The notes beneath the pieces were generated by a model. The model saw nothing but the letters and a program-made list of their open reading frames with translations. It searched no databases and was not told the origin of the DNA. Both the position numbers and the translations under genes were made by a program. From an uncultured Flavobacteriales bacterium (GTDB lineage Bacteria > Bacteroidota > Bacteroidia > Flavobacteriales > CAJXXR01), in contig CAJXXR010000011.1 of NCBI GenBank assembly GCA_913063375.1, positions 1 to 64,000 on the forward strand: a stretch of 64,000 bases of DNA, in the 5' to 3' direction. Below are positions 1 to 7,848 of the stretch, piece after piece; the stretch's first letter is position 1; the number at the start of each line of letters is the position of its first letter.

Positions 1-122
1 ATCAAAAGAACTTTGTCAAAAGATACTGAATCTCCTGGTTCTCCTGCCAAACGATGAACATAAACACGTTGATCTTTCTCAACTTTGAATTGCTGCCCTG
101 CTATCTCTACGATTGCGTACAT
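1..122 (-). CDS. rplU: 50S ribosomal protein L21, N-terminal part (cut by window edge)
   Basis: The first 40 codons read on the minus strand begin [18 protein letters not shown], the very conserved start of bacterial L21, a 23S rRNA-binding protein of the large subunit. The start codon is the ATG at 122. The rest of the gene (normally about 100 residues, with rpmA usually next) lies outside the window. A TAnnTTTG -7 element lies about 40 bp upstream. Identification rests on the N-terminal sequence only, but this stretch is characteristic. Confidence 0.93.
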   Translation of the reverse strand, partial: MYAIVEIAGQQFKVEKDQRVYVHRLAGEPGDSVSFDKVLL

Positions 123-161
123 AAAAAGATCTTTTTATTTTGTTTACACTTTTAGCGTGTG

Positions 162-169
162 CAAATTTA
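162..169 (-). promoter_or_regulatory. -7 promoter element for rplU
   Basis: On the minus strand this reads TAAATTTG, matching the Bacteroidota TAnnTTTG -7 consensus. The leader to the L21 start would be about 35 nt. No clear TTTG -33 box was found at the usual 19-21 bp spacing. Confidence 0.45.
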
Positions 170-181
170 ATCAAACTTTTC

Positions 182-1108
182 TTATTTACTAGCTACCCGA
201 TTGATATTTTTACTAAAAAATGACTTTTTACTATTCACCAGATAGACTCCAAGTAAAATAACACCCGTTCCTACTATATGATTGAAAAACAGAGGCTCCC
301 CATCTAGAATACCAAAAAGAAGTGCAAAAACAGGTATTATATAGGTACAAGAAGCTGCAAATATTGGACTCGTACTTTTCAATAATTCATTAAATACATA
401 GAGAGCACCTGCTGTACATAACAATCCTAAAATGGCTGTATACCCTAAACTATACATGGCCATTTTCTCTGTTTGTAGGTGATGAATAAAGTCCGTTTCT
501 ATAAACAGGAAGATACCTGTTAATAAAGCAGAAAAACTCAATGAATAGGAAGTTATAACAATTGCAGGAACCTCCTGCAGTTTCTTTTTAATCAGATTTA
601 CATTGATACCATAACACAAGGTTGCAAGAACTACATAACCTGAAAACTCTAGGGCATTGGTAATATCCATTTCCAAATCTGGTACCAACAGCGTATAAGT
701 GCCAATAATACCTATAATTATCCCTATAATATTATAAATACTCACCTTGGTCTTCAACCAAAAATAACCAACCAATAGCGCAAATAATGGCGTCAATGCA
801 TTCATTACCCCAACCACTCCAGTACTCATTCCAGAAACAGCTTTGGTAAACAAGAATGCAGGGATTAGATTACCGAGAAAACCACTGAGGTATACAAACC
901 AATTGGCTCCCAACGCATGTCTCTTTAGCTTGGCGAGTACGATTGGTGTAAAAGCCAAACCTGCAATAAATACCCTCAAGGCAGCAACCTCCATCGTACT
1001 AAATGCAATCATTCCCCTTTTCATATATATAAAGGAACTCCCCCAAACTATGGATAATAGAATCAATGTAATCCACTGATTCTTTCTATGTAATAACCAA
1101 TTTGCCAC
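182..1108 (-). CDS. EamA-family (DMT superfamily) inner-membrane transporter
   Basis: This 308-residue protein has about ten hydrophobic segments in two halves of five, the EamA/RhaT drug/metabolite transporter layout. The first helix carries WGSSFIYMK, close to the WGSxF signature at the start of EamA domains, and GVVGVMNALTPLF sits in the third or fourth helix. Such proteins export amino acids or other small metabolites; the substrate cannot be read here. The best start is a GTG at 1108 (GTG GCA AAT TGG); no ATG gives an intact first helix. It is transcribed alone, with a -7 element at 1130-1137. The C-terminus is basic and cytoplasmic. Confidence 0.88.
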   Translation of the reverse strand: MANWLLHRKNQWITLILLSIVWGSSFIYMKRGMIAFSTMEVAALRVFIAGLAFTPIVLAKLKRHALGANWFVYLSGFLGNLIPAFLFTKAVSGMSTGVVGVMNALTPLFALLVGYFWLKTKVSIYNIIGIIIGIIGTYTLLVPDLEMDITNALEFSGYVVLATLCYGINVNLIKKKLQEVPAIVITSYSLSFSALLTGIFLFIETDFIHHLQTEKMAMYSLGYTAILGLLCTAGALYVFNELLKSTSPIFAASCTYIIPVFALLFGILDGEPLFFNHIVGTGVILLGVYLVNSKKSFFSKNINRVASK

Positions 1109-1129
1109 AATCTACTTTTTTAATTTAAG

Positions 1130-1137
1130 CAAATGTA
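1130..1137 (-). promoter_or_regulatory. -7 promoter element for the EamA transporter
   Basis: The minus strand reads TACATTTG, a full TAnnTTTG match, 22 bp upstream of the GTG start. The 5' leader would be short (about 15 nt). Confidence 0.5.
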
Positions 1138-1264
1138 TACCATTTTAAAGGGAATTTATTCAGCGCGGCATTAGTATTTGTATTCCACTTGAATTCTTAA
1201 AGACTATTAATGTTAAATTCTGTTTAATATCACCCCCCTTTTTACAAAAAATAACAAATTAGTG

Positions 1265-1272
1265 TACCTTTG
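1265..1272 (+). promoter_or_regulatory. -7 promoter element for the HMA gene pair
   Basis: TACCTTTG matches TAnnTTTG and ends only 6 bp before the ATG at 1279. The transcript would therefore start at or just before the start codon, giving a nearly leaderless mRNA. A T-rich tract (CCCTTTTTACA) lies where a -33 box would be. Confidence 0.5.
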
Positions 1273-1278
1273 TGCCCG

Positions 1279-1515
1279 ATGAAGAAGACTTATACTATTC
1301 AAATTGAAGGGATCTCCTGTGGACACTGTGTAGCCTCTATCCAAAAAATACTGGATGGCCTCAACGGTATAACAGCCTCCTCTGTTGATTTGGCTACAGG
1401 CAAAGCTTCAATTGAATTGGATTCCTCCCAGTTAGATCTACAAACGGTAATCCAATCCATCAATCAAACTGAAATATATACCGTAAAATCTCATGAAAAT
1501 GAAAACATTATTTAG
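1279..1515 (+). CDS. Heavy-metal-associated (HMA) domain protein, CopZ-like
   Basis: This 78-residue cytoplasmic protein is essentially one HMA domain. The metal site is GISCGHCVAS (the GMxCxxC signature) near residue 12, followed by the beta-alpha-beta pattern to the end. Such proteins carry Cu(I) or similar soft metals to ATPases or sensors. The ATG at 1279 is preferred over an in-frame TTG at 1270, because the TTG lies inside the -7 promoter element. The 3' end overlaps the next gene by 23 bp, suggesting co-expression of a cytoplasmic and an envelope metal-binding protein. No metal ATPase gene is visible nearby. Confidence 0.9.
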   Translation: MKKTYTIQIEGISCGHCVASIQKILDGLNGITASSVDLATGKASIELDSSQLDLQTVIQSINQTEIYTVKSHENENII

Positions 1516-2227
1516 AAGTTTCCTAGTTGTAAGCATTAGCTGTTTCGCATTGTTTGCGCAATCTTGTAGTGAATCTGCAGTAGCAAATCCACAAGACAAA
1601 ACTGTTCAGACAGAAACAGAATGGACCTCAATGAACATGAATATTGAAGGTATGACTTGTGCTATAGGATGTGCGAAAACTATCCAACACAAACTAAACG
1701 AAACAGAAGGTATCAGCGATGCAAAAGTTGACTTCGAAAATAAATTAGCTACGGTAACATACGACAAGAACAACTTATCTGAAAATGATATTATTGCACT
1801 TGTAAACAATGATATTTACACTGCAACTGTTGTAGCAGCTAAAGAATGTAAGCCAGGTTGTGAAAAAGCATGTTGTGTAAAAGCAGAAGCTAAAGATTGT
1901 AAACCAGGATGTGAGAAAGCATGTTGTGCAAAAGCAGATGTAAAGAAATGTTCTAAGGATGCCAAAGCTTGCGCTAAGGATTCAAAGAAATGTTCTAAGG
2001 ATGCTAAAACCTGTGTTAAAGACTCAAAAAAGTGTTCTAAGGATGCTAAAGCATGTGCTAAGGATTCAAAAAAATGTTCTAAAGACGCAAAAGCTTGTTC
2101 TACAGAACACGCAAAAAAGTGTTCTTCTAAAGACGCATCAAAATGTAGTAAAACTGCAGCTAGCACTGACTCAGAAGCTACAAAATGTGAAAAAGATTGC
2201 ACAAAAGCATGTTGTGCTAAGAGCTAA
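1493..2227 (+). CDS. HMA-domain envelope protein with metallothionein-like Cys/Lys repeat tail
   Basis: The 244-residue protein has three parts. Residues 1-25 form a signal sequence ending FALFAQSC, a plausible lipoprotein cleavage site. Residues 45-115 form an HMA domain with GMTCAIGCAKT, a CxxxC variant common in flavobacterial HMA proteins. Residues 118-244 are dominated by Cys and Lys. The tail has two ECKPGCEKACC-like units, then at least four KKCSKDAKACAKDS-type units, then further Cys pairs ending CTKACCAKS. I count over 25 cysteines in the tail. It would sit in the periplasm or at the outer membrane and could buffer soft metals; that role is inferred from composition. It overlaps the cytoplasmic HMA gene upstream. 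An ATG at 1499 is an alternative start. Confidence 0.82.
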   Translation: MKMKTLFRSFLVVSISCFALFAQSCSESAVANPQDKTVQTETEWTSMNMNIEGMTCAIGCAKTIQHKLNETEGISDAKVDFENKLATVTYDKNNLSENDIIALVNNDIYTATVVAAKECKPGCEKACCVKAEAKDCKPGCEKACCAKADVKKCSKDAKACAKDSKKCSKDAKTCVKDSKKCSKDAKACAKDSKKCSKDAKACSTEHAKKCSSKDASKCSKTAASTDSEATKCEKDCTKACCAKS

Positions 2228-2251
2228 TTAAGACTTTATTTCACCTATTAT

Positions 2252-2282
2252 AAAAAACCGCTCTTGCAGCGGTTTTTTTTTT
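2252..2282 (+). terminator. Rho-independent terminator after the HMA pair
   Basis: The stem CCGCT/AGCGG has loop CTTGC, is preceded by six A and followed by ten T. Confidence 0.9.
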
Positions 2283-2307
2283 GGCTTATTTATCCAATTC
2301 AAATTTG

Positions 2308-2315
2308 TAGCTTTG
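2308..2315 (+). promoter_or_regulatory. -7 promoter element for the helicase-like gene
   Basis: TAGCTTTG matches TAnnTTTG and lies 16 bp before the ATG at 2332. TTGG at 2281 is a possible -33 box at 23 bp spacing. Confidence 0.5.
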
Positions 2316-2331
2316 CAAAAATTATTTGCCC

Positions 2332-3615
2332 ATGACAGCATTCGAAAAATTAAAATTTAGCCAGCGTATGATTGAGTCACTTCAGGAGGCTGGAGTAGAA
2401 TCATTCGATAAACAACAGCTAAAAATTGCCAAGCGACTTTCCAGTGGTCAGCATACTGTGTGTGTGAGTAACCTGAGAGAGAAAAAGCAATTGGCTTATA
2501 TTGCTGGTGCTGTCAAAAAACTTGCTTTTGCTAAAGATTACGTTCCTCGTCTCATCATTCTTTTACCGAATAGCGAGAAAGTAATGGAAGCAGAAAAAAA
2601 CTTTAATACCATTGCTGCCCATACCGATCTTCGTATTATGGCTATTGCAAAAGGGCAAGACCAAGAGGGTAATATTGCTATCTTAGAAGAAGGTATTGAT
2701 GTATTAATTGCTACTCCAGGTCTTTGTTGGAACTACTACATGTCCAACATCCTAAAATATAATGAAGTTCAGACCATCCTAATTGATGACCTAGACTTCA
2801 TGACAGATCTAAACTACCAGGGAGATATCCAGATGATTTTGGAAGATATGCCTAGAAAGGCGCAAGTCATCATCTTCTCTGAGAGTTATTTCGAAAAGGC
2901 TGAAAACCTTATCGAACGTACCATCCCTTTCTTTGAAGAATATACGATAGATCAACCGTATGAATTCCGCGAATTAGTCGCTACAGAATTGTACGAGGCT
3001 CCAAACAATAGAACCAAGCTAAATATGGTTTTATTGAATCTTGAAAAATTGGAACCAGAACAATCTATGGTAATCTATACGCGTTCTACATCTTCTGCTA
3101 TTCTACTGTCTCAGTATTTAGAAAAAAATGCAGTAGGGGCATATGGATTGGCACATTCAGGACTCGATGAGCGAATCAGCGAAAAAAACATCTATCAATT
3201 TAAGGAAGGAAATCTACAGGTAATTCTTCTTACTGAAGACTATATTAATGAGCTAGACTCTACAAAGATTGACAAATGGCTCAACTTTGAGATCCCTCAC
3301 GACTTAGCCAAGTTTCTTAACGAGTCTGCTGTAGAGAACAGACCTGAAGGAGCTTCTACTATAAACCTTGCTACTATTGAAGAGCATATGTTCTTCCTGC
3401 AGCTAGAAAAAAGTGGACCATTTAACTTTGAAATATTAAACCTTCCAGAAGGTGCGCTATACTCGGATCAACGTTTAGCCATTGAGGCATTGAAAAGAGA
3501 AAAATCTAAAGTAGCTATTCTGTCTAAAGGGAAAAGAGTGAAAGCCGCCAGAGGTAAAAATTTCGCTGGACCTCAAGACACCAGAAAAATTACTAAGTTT
3601 AAAAAGAAAAGATGA
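2332..3615 (+). CDS. DEAD-box helicase-like protein lacking catalytic motifs (pseudo-helicase)
   Basis: The 427-residue protein has the two-RecA-domain layout of DEAD-box RNA helicases, but the ATPase signatures are gone. Where the Walker A (AxTGxGKT) should be near residue 45 it reads VCVSNLREKKQ. Motif II is IDDLDF instead of DEAD. Motif III (SAT) reads FSES. The arginine-finger motif VI (HRxGRxxR) is replaced by NESAVENRPEG. Motif Ib (IATPGLCW) and the domain 2 beginning (QSMVIYTRSTSSAILLSQYL) remain recognisable. The C-terminal tail is highly basic (KGKRVKAARGK, then KITKFKKKR), as in RNA-binding helicase tails. It probably binds RNA without unwinding it; this is inference. The ATG at 2332 is preferred to a TTG at 2326. 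The stop codon lies inside the terminator stem. Confidence 0.75.
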   Translation: MTAFEKLKFSQRMIESLQEAGVESFDKQQLKIAKRLSSGQHTVCVSNLREKKQLAYIAGAVKKLAFAKDYVPRLIILLPNSEKVMEAEKNFNTIAAHTDLRIMAIAKGQDQEGNIAILEEGIDVLIATPGLCWNYYMSNILKYNEVQTILIDDLDFMTDLNYQGDIQMILEDMPRKAQVIIFSESYFEKAENLIERTIPFFEEYTIDQPYEFRELVATELYEAPNNRTKLNMVLLNLEKLEPEQSMVIYTRSTSSAILLSQYLEKNAVGAYGLAHSGLDERISEKNIYQFKEGNLQVILLTEDYINELDSTKIDKWLNFEIPHDLAKFLNESAVENRPEGASTINLATIEEHMFFLQLEKSGPFNFEILNLPEGALYSDQRLAIEALKREKSKVAILSKGKRVKAARGKNFAGPQDTRKITKFKKKR

Positions 3616-3639
3616 GCCAACAGCTCATCTTTTTTTTTT
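3611..3639 (+). terminator. Rho-independent terminator, possibly bidirectional
   Basis: GATGAGC/GCTCATC stem with a 5-nt loop and ten T. A-rich sequence on the other side could let it also stop the convergent yhhQ transcript. It overlaps the stop codon of the helicase-like gene. Confidence 0.9.
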
Positions 3640-4354
3640 AATCTCTATACTCCTGCCCAAAACGCAGGCCTAGTTTTTTTCGAATAAAATAGGTGCTCAG
3701 ATACAAGAGCGGGGTATCAAGTGCTGCAATAATAATTTTAAAGAGTACGCCATCAAACAACAGCAACCAGTAAAGGTCCCAAGAAATCACCTCAAACCAA
3801 CAGAGTAATCCCAATACCAGAGAGGTATCTACTATTTGCGACAGGAAGGTGGAGAAATTGTTTCTTAGCCATAACATCTTCCCCTTGGTTAGCCTCTTCC
3901 AAAAATGAAATAACTGGATATCCACAAACTGAGCACATAGGTAAGCCATCATAGAAGCACTTACTGCCACTCCACTTAAGCCAAATACCGAATGAAAGGT
4001 CTCATCATTTATGGTAGACCAAGAAGCCGCGGGCATCACATCCGCCAGATACACAATAAAGGTCATAAAGAAGCTAGCTGCAATCCCTGAGAAAACAACT
4101 CTATTGGCGCGTTTGGCACCGTAAATTTCAGATATAATATCGGTAATCAAAAAGGTAACGGGATAGGCAAGGATACCCACTGAGAGCTCAAAAGTTTTGA
4201 TCCCAAAAAAATCCCAGCTGAAAAACTTCTGGAATATCAGATTCGAGCCAACCAATGCTGCAATGAACATAGCGGCAAGAATCAGGTACAACTGCTCTGC
4301 GAAAATTCTCTTTCTCAATTCTTTATTCTGATTTGACTTTTTAAAAGTAAGCAT
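3638..4354 (-). CDS. yhhQ: Queuosine precursor transporter, YhhQ/VUT family
   Basis: The 238-residue integral membrane protein has about six helices and the family landmarks: an N-terminal helix with AALVGSNLIFQKFF, then YPVTFLITDIISEIYGAKRA, which matches the conserved FPxxFLxxDxxxExYG region. Members import preQ0/preQ1 for queuosine tRNA modification. No que genes are nearby, so this fits salvage, but that is inference. The start is the ATG at 4354. It converges with the helicase-like gene and shares its terminator region. The long repeat-rich gap upstream (to 5180) separates it from sppA. Confidence 0.88.
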   Translation of the reverse strand: MLTFKKSNQNKELRKRIFAEQLYLILAAMFIAALVGSNLIFQKFFSWDFFGIKTFELSVGILAYPVTFLITDIISEIYGAKRANRVVFSGIAASFFMTFIVYLADVMPAASWSTINDETFHSVFGLSGVAVSASMMAYLCAQFVDIQLFHFWKRLTKGKMLWLRNNFSTFLSQIVDTSLVLGLLCWFEVISWDLYWLLLFDGVLFKIIIAALDTPLLYLSTYFIRKKLGLRFGQEYRD

Positions 4355-4420
4355 AAAATTCTTATTAGATGAGTGTTAAAAGTTAATATTCAGGCTGTCC
4401 TTTTTTTTTACATCTTTAAT

Positions 4421-4690
4421 CTAAAGCGACACGATATTGTTATTTTACCTTGATACTAAAATAAACACCCCCCACCCCTCTCGAGAGGGGAATATATCCT
4501 TTTAACTTGAAGCTTTCATCTAAAGCAATGAGCTTTTGTTCTTTTACCTTGATGCAAAATGAACCATCCGGGACAAGACTTATTATAATTTGCAATTAGA
4601 TTGGAACATATCTATGTGCGTAGAGTTGTTTCATTGTTCTTTTGCCCAGATGCAAAATGAACCAATCCCGGATAGCCGGGACAAGACTTC
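4421..4690. repeat. Three degenerate direct repeats in the yhhQ-sppA gap
   Basis: A unit of about 50 bp, roughly TTGTTCTTTTACC then GATGCAAAATGAACCA then GGGACAAGACTT, occurs at about 4537-4590 and 4633-4690, with a shorter, more diverged copy at 4421-4465. The last copy carries a CCCGG/CCGGG mini-hairpin. Between them (4467-4505) is a CCCCTCTCGAGAGGGG palindrome element that recurs at about 7795-7840. No ORF is credible here. Confidence 0.6.
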
Positions 4691-4859
4691 TTTTTAATAA
4701 TTAGAAAATACTACAACTTCTTCCAGCCTGCTAAAAATAACTCGCTACGCTCTCCCGAAGCTTCGGGATTAGGCAAAAAGCCTTTCAGTATTCTTGATTT
4801 TCAATCTATTTCTAAATAGGTCAATATATTTTTACTGGTTTAAACATTTCTGAATACTG

Positions 4860-5085
4860 AATTAGTCAATAGTAAGACTTAATGAGTGTAGGAATGGAAT
4901 GGCGTTTCTTTGACTGAAAGAAAAAGAAAATTAGCCTGTAGTGACGAAATGAATGTCCCGAAGGGAAGTCCTTCTATTGACGAGATTTTTAGTTTCTTTT
5001 TTATCGAATGAAAAAAGAAAAGCCTAGCGGCTTGAGCGAAACATCAACGCACATTAAAAAAACACACCCCTAGCCATTTGAATAT
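4860..5085. repeat. Interspersed intergenic repeat, copy 1
   Basis: This non-coding stretch shares its order of blocks with 7600-7838. The blocks are ATGGCGTTT, then TAGCCTGTAGT, then a short G+C-rich inverted repeat, then TTTCTTTTTTATCGAATG, then GCCTAGCGGC, then ACACACCCCTA. The variable centre is a CCCGAAGGGA-like hairpin. A 16-bp palindrome TCCCGAAGCTTCGGGA lies just upstream at 4753-4768. No transposase is associated. With the preceding repeat entry it accounts for the 825-bp gap between yhhQ and sppA. Confidence 0.65.
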
Positions 5086-5117
5086 ATGGGTCCTATCCTA
5101 TTACCTAAACTTTAAGC

Positions 5118-5153
5118 ATAAAAAAAGGAGCTAATAAATTAGCTCCTTTTTTT
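5118..5153 (-). terminator. Terminator downstream of sppA
   Basis: GGAGCTAA/TTAGCTCC with loop TAAA is flanked by A-runs and T-runs on both sides, so it can act on the minus-strand sppA transcript. Confidence 0.85.
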
Positions 5154-5179
5154 AACATGTTATTATAATCTAGACTCCC

Positions 5180-6910
5180 CTAGTACACCTCCAACATAAA
5201 AGGAATTCTCGCTTGAGTTCCTTTCATATCTTTTAGCTCCAACCATTTTGTAAGCTCTGGAGAAATCTCATTTAGCTGAGACTCTAGAGAATGTTGCATC
5301 ATCATCCCTCCGAAGATTTTGGAAAATCCGAATCCATCTTTCTTTGGGTATTCACGGATAGAATAATCTTCAAGGTTGGCTCTTTTCGCTGCCTCACGGA
5401 TAGCTTCATCAACACCTCCTAATTCATCTACCAGACCTATATTTATTGCATCGGAACCAGCCCATACACGACCTTGACCTATTTTATCTACTTCTTCTTT
5501 ACTCATCTTTCTACCTTCCGCTACATGCGTAATAAAGGTATCGTACACACGCTCTACACTGTGTTGTATAATATTCTTTTCATCTATGGTTAGCTTACGT
5601 GTTGCATTACCCATATCTGAGTAGGTATGTGTATTGTAACCATCCACATTCAATCCAAGCTTATCCTTTAGCAACTCTTCCATACTAAACAATACGCCAA
5701 AAACACCGATAGATCCTGTTAGTGTATTTGGCTGTGCATAGATCTTATCCGCTGCAGTTGCGATATAATAACCACCAGAGGCAGCATAATCTCCCATCGA
5801 CACAATCAATGGCTTTTCTTTCTGTGCCAATACCGTTTCTCTCCAAATAATATCTGAAGCTAGTGAGCTTCCTCCTGGAGAATTCACACGGAGTACAATT
5901 GCTTTTATATTTTCACTTTTTCGTGCTTTAGCAATGGCTTTAGCAATGGTTTCTGAACCCATGGTTCCATCTGAACTTTTCCCATGAATAATAGAACCTT
6001 CACAGTAGATTACTGCAATTTTGTCCTTTCCAATTCCAGACATACCATTGGTACTCATATATTTTTGCAATTTCACAATCTGCTTGTATTCTGTACCGGC
6101 AGCTGCTTCAATCTTAGCCTTAACCTCATCTTGGTAAATAAGTCCATCTACCAATTTATGGCTGATCGCATCTTTAGCTTCTCGGATCAAAAACCCATCG
6201 GCAATAGCATTCAAATCCTCTACAGACACGCCACGTGAGCTAGCGATATCATCGACCATACTATTCCATAACGCATCGATAAATTTCTTTGTCTGCTCAA
6301 AATTTGCCTCACTCATTTTATTCATCAGGAAAGGCTCCACCGCAGATTTAAATTTCCCATGACGGATAACTTGCGGCTCTATCCCTATCTTTTCAAAAAA
6401 GTCTTTGAAGAACATTACATTCGCTCCTATTCCCTTCAACTCCATATCTCCCTCCGGGTGTAGGTAAATCTCATCGGCAACTGAGGCTAAATAATAACCC
6501 GTCTGGGTGTATCCATCGGCAAAGGCAATGATCTTTTTTCCAGAAACCTTAAAATCTATCAGCGCATCACGAATTTCCTTGATAGTTGACATTCCAGCAC
6601 CTACCGAACCAGACTCCAAGATGATGGCTTCAATATTTTCATCGACAGCAGCATGCTCTATGCTCTTTAGGATATCGTTTAGCCCGAGTGGGAAATTATC
6701 ATTGAAGTCATCGATTCCAAAATCTAGAAATGGATTTTTCTCAGCATTCTCCACAATTTTCTTATTCAGCTTCAGACTCAAAACAGAATTGGGGCGTATC
6801 TTCACCTCATCTCCTGAAGAGCCAATAGCTATCAGCATAATAAAAAAGATGAATACTAAGGAGACAATCCCCACCATTGTAGCAAGGGTATATTTTAAAA
6901 AGCTTTTCAT
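5180..6910 (-). CDS. sppA: Signal peptide peptidase SppA, 67-kDa type
   Basis: The 576-residue membrane-anchored serine protease degrades signal peptides left in the inner membrane. One N-terminal helix (residues 5-30) anchors it. Two tandem S49 domains follow, as in the long E. coli-type enzyme. The general-base lysine lies in GKFKSAVEPF near residue 186 of the first repeat. The nucleophilic serine lies in GDYAASGGYYIA near residue 377 of the second repeat, so both halves needed for the Ser/Lys dyad are present. RVNSPGGSSLAS precedes the serine region. Length matches the family. The start is the ATG at 6910. It is divergent from folK. Confidence 0.95.
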   Translation of the reverse strand: MKSFLKYTLATMVGIVSLVFIFFIMLIAIGSSGDEVKIRPNSVLSLKLNKKIVENAEKNPFLDFGIDDFNDNFPLGLNDILKSIEHAAVDENIEAIILESGSVGAGMSTIKEIRDALIDFKVSGKKIIAFADGYTQTGYYLASVADEIYLHPEGDMELKGIGANVMFFKDFFEKIGIEPQVIRHGKFKSAVEPFLMNKMSEANFEQTKKFIDALWNSMVDDIASSRGVSVEDLNAIADGFLIREAKDAISHKLVDGLIYQDEVKAKIEAAAGTEYKQIVKLQKYMSTNGMSGIGKDKIAVIYCEGSIIHGKSSDGTMGSETIAKAIAKARKSENIKAIVLRVNSPGGSSLASDIIWRETVLAQKEKPLIVSMGDYAASGGYYIATAADKIYAQPNTLTGSIGVFGVLFSMEELLKDKLGLNVDGYNTHTYSDMGNATRKLTIDEKNIIQHSVERVYDTFITHVAEGRKMSKEEVDKIGQGRVWAGSDAINIGLVDELGGVDEAIREAAKRANLEDYSIREYPKKDGFGFSKIFGGMMMQHSLESQLNEISPELTKWLELKDMKGTQARIPFMLEVY

Positions 6911-6989
6911 ATCAGTTTTATTTAATGGTAGTATTATTAAACAAATTTATAAAAAGCCTAGAAAGATTCAGTTAAAATAAGATAAAAGC

Positions 6990-6997
6990 TACCTTTG
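6990..6997 (+). promoter_or_regulatory. -7 promoter element for folK
   Basis: TACCTTTG, 18 bp before the folK ATG, matches TAnnTTTG. Confidence 0.5.
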
Positions 6998-7015
6998 TAA
7001 AAAATTCAGAGAATC

Positions 7016-7501
7016 ATGAATTGTGCTATTTCCATAGGTTCATCTATTGAGCCAAGAGATCTTCACCTGATGAATGCAGTGAGTAAACTTCACAAATTGT
7101 TCAAAGGTAGAGTTGAAACTTCAAAATCTTACGAAAGCCCAAGCTGGGGATATGACGGTAATGATTACCTCAACATGTGTGTATTGGTGAAAACCAAAAT
7201 GCAACCGCATGAGTTCCTTCCAATGATTCAAGAGATTGAAGATGAAATGGGACGTGTACGTACGGAAGAACGCTACGAAGATCGTATCATTGATATTGAT
7301 ATCTTATTGTACGAAAATCAAATCATCGAAGAGGATGACCTAACGATTCCACATCCTCGTATGCATAGACGTAAATTTGTAATGGCGCCACTTACGGAAC
7401 TTGCTCCAGATTGGATCCACCCCACCTTGAACGCTCCTATTAAGGAACTGAATGAGAAGTGTCCAGATAAAAATCCGGCAACCTTATTTGAAGAAATTTA
7501 G
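7016..7501 (+). CDS. folK: 2-amino-4-hydroxy-6-hydroxymethyldihydropteridine pyrophosphokinase
   Basis: The 161-residue cytoplasmic HPPK transfers pyrophosphate from ATP to the hydroxymethyl-dihydropterin in folate synthesis. Seen in the sequence are the N-terminal SIGSSIEPRDLHL (GSNxGDxxxxL-like), YESPSWGYDGNDYLN, the catalytic acidic loop DRIIDIDILLYEN (RxxDxDxLxY signature) and IPHPRMHRRKFVMAPL, which matches the HPPK HPRxxxRxFVLxPL motif. Length is typical for a stand-alone enzyme. It is followed by a strong terminator, so it is a single-gene transcript with a short leader. Confidence 0.95.
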   Translation: MNCAISIGSSIEPRDLHLMNAVSKLHKLFKGRVETSKSYESPSWGYDGNDYLNMCVLVKTKMQPHEFLPMIQEIEDEMGRVRTEERYEDRIIDIDILLYENQIIEEDDLTIPHPRMHRRKFVMAPLTELAPDWIHPTLNAPIKELNEKCPDKNPATLFEEI

Positions 7502-7522
7502 TCGTTCGAAAAATATAGTATT

Positions 7523-7558
7523 AGCCCTTTAACTCTTTTGTTAAAGGGCTTTTTTTTT
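7523..7558 (+). terminator. Rho-independent terminator after folK
   Basis: Perfect 11-bp stem AGCCCTTTAAC/GTTAAAGGGCT, loop TCTTTT, eight T. Confidence 0.95.
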
Positions 7559-7599
7559 GACTTTCAAATCATTTAAAAATGTCATTATATCATTACTGG

Positions 7600-7838
7600 T
7601 TTGAATGCCTAATTTATAAAATCGAAATTAAGATCGAATGAATGAAACTACGAAATGGCGTTTATCGACCAAAGGGAGATAAAAGTAGCCTGTAGTAGTG
7701 ATCCCGGACGTCCGGGATTGTTTCTTTTTTATCGAATGAAAAAAGTAAGAGCCTAGCGGCGGAGAGTGAGATAAAGAGGCTTTTTAAAAAATACACACCC
7801 CTACCCCTCTCAAGAGGGGATTGGCTCCTTTAAACTTG
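7600..7838. repeat. Interspersed intergenic repeat, copy 2
   Basis: Same block order as 4860-5085: AATGGCGTTT, TAGCCTGTAGT, a CCCGGACGTCCGGG palindrome in the variable centre, TTTCTTTTTTATCGAATG, GCCTAGCGGC, ACACACCCCTA, then CCCCTCTCAAGAGGGG. No coding capacity. It explains the 347-bp gap between folK and the methyltransferase gene. Confidence 0.65.
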
Positions 7839-7848
7839 AATCTGAAAT

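Noticed and set aside
1816..2202. Minus-strand 128-codon open frame in the HMA gene
   Set aside because: A shadow of the Cys/Lys repeats; composition (His/Phe/Leu/Ala periodic) follows from the opposite strand and it has no start-site signals.
1849..2215. Repeated DNA units resembling a small repeat array
   Set aside because: They encode in-frame Cys/Lys peptide repeats of the HMA protein; there are no unique spacers, so this is not CRISPR.
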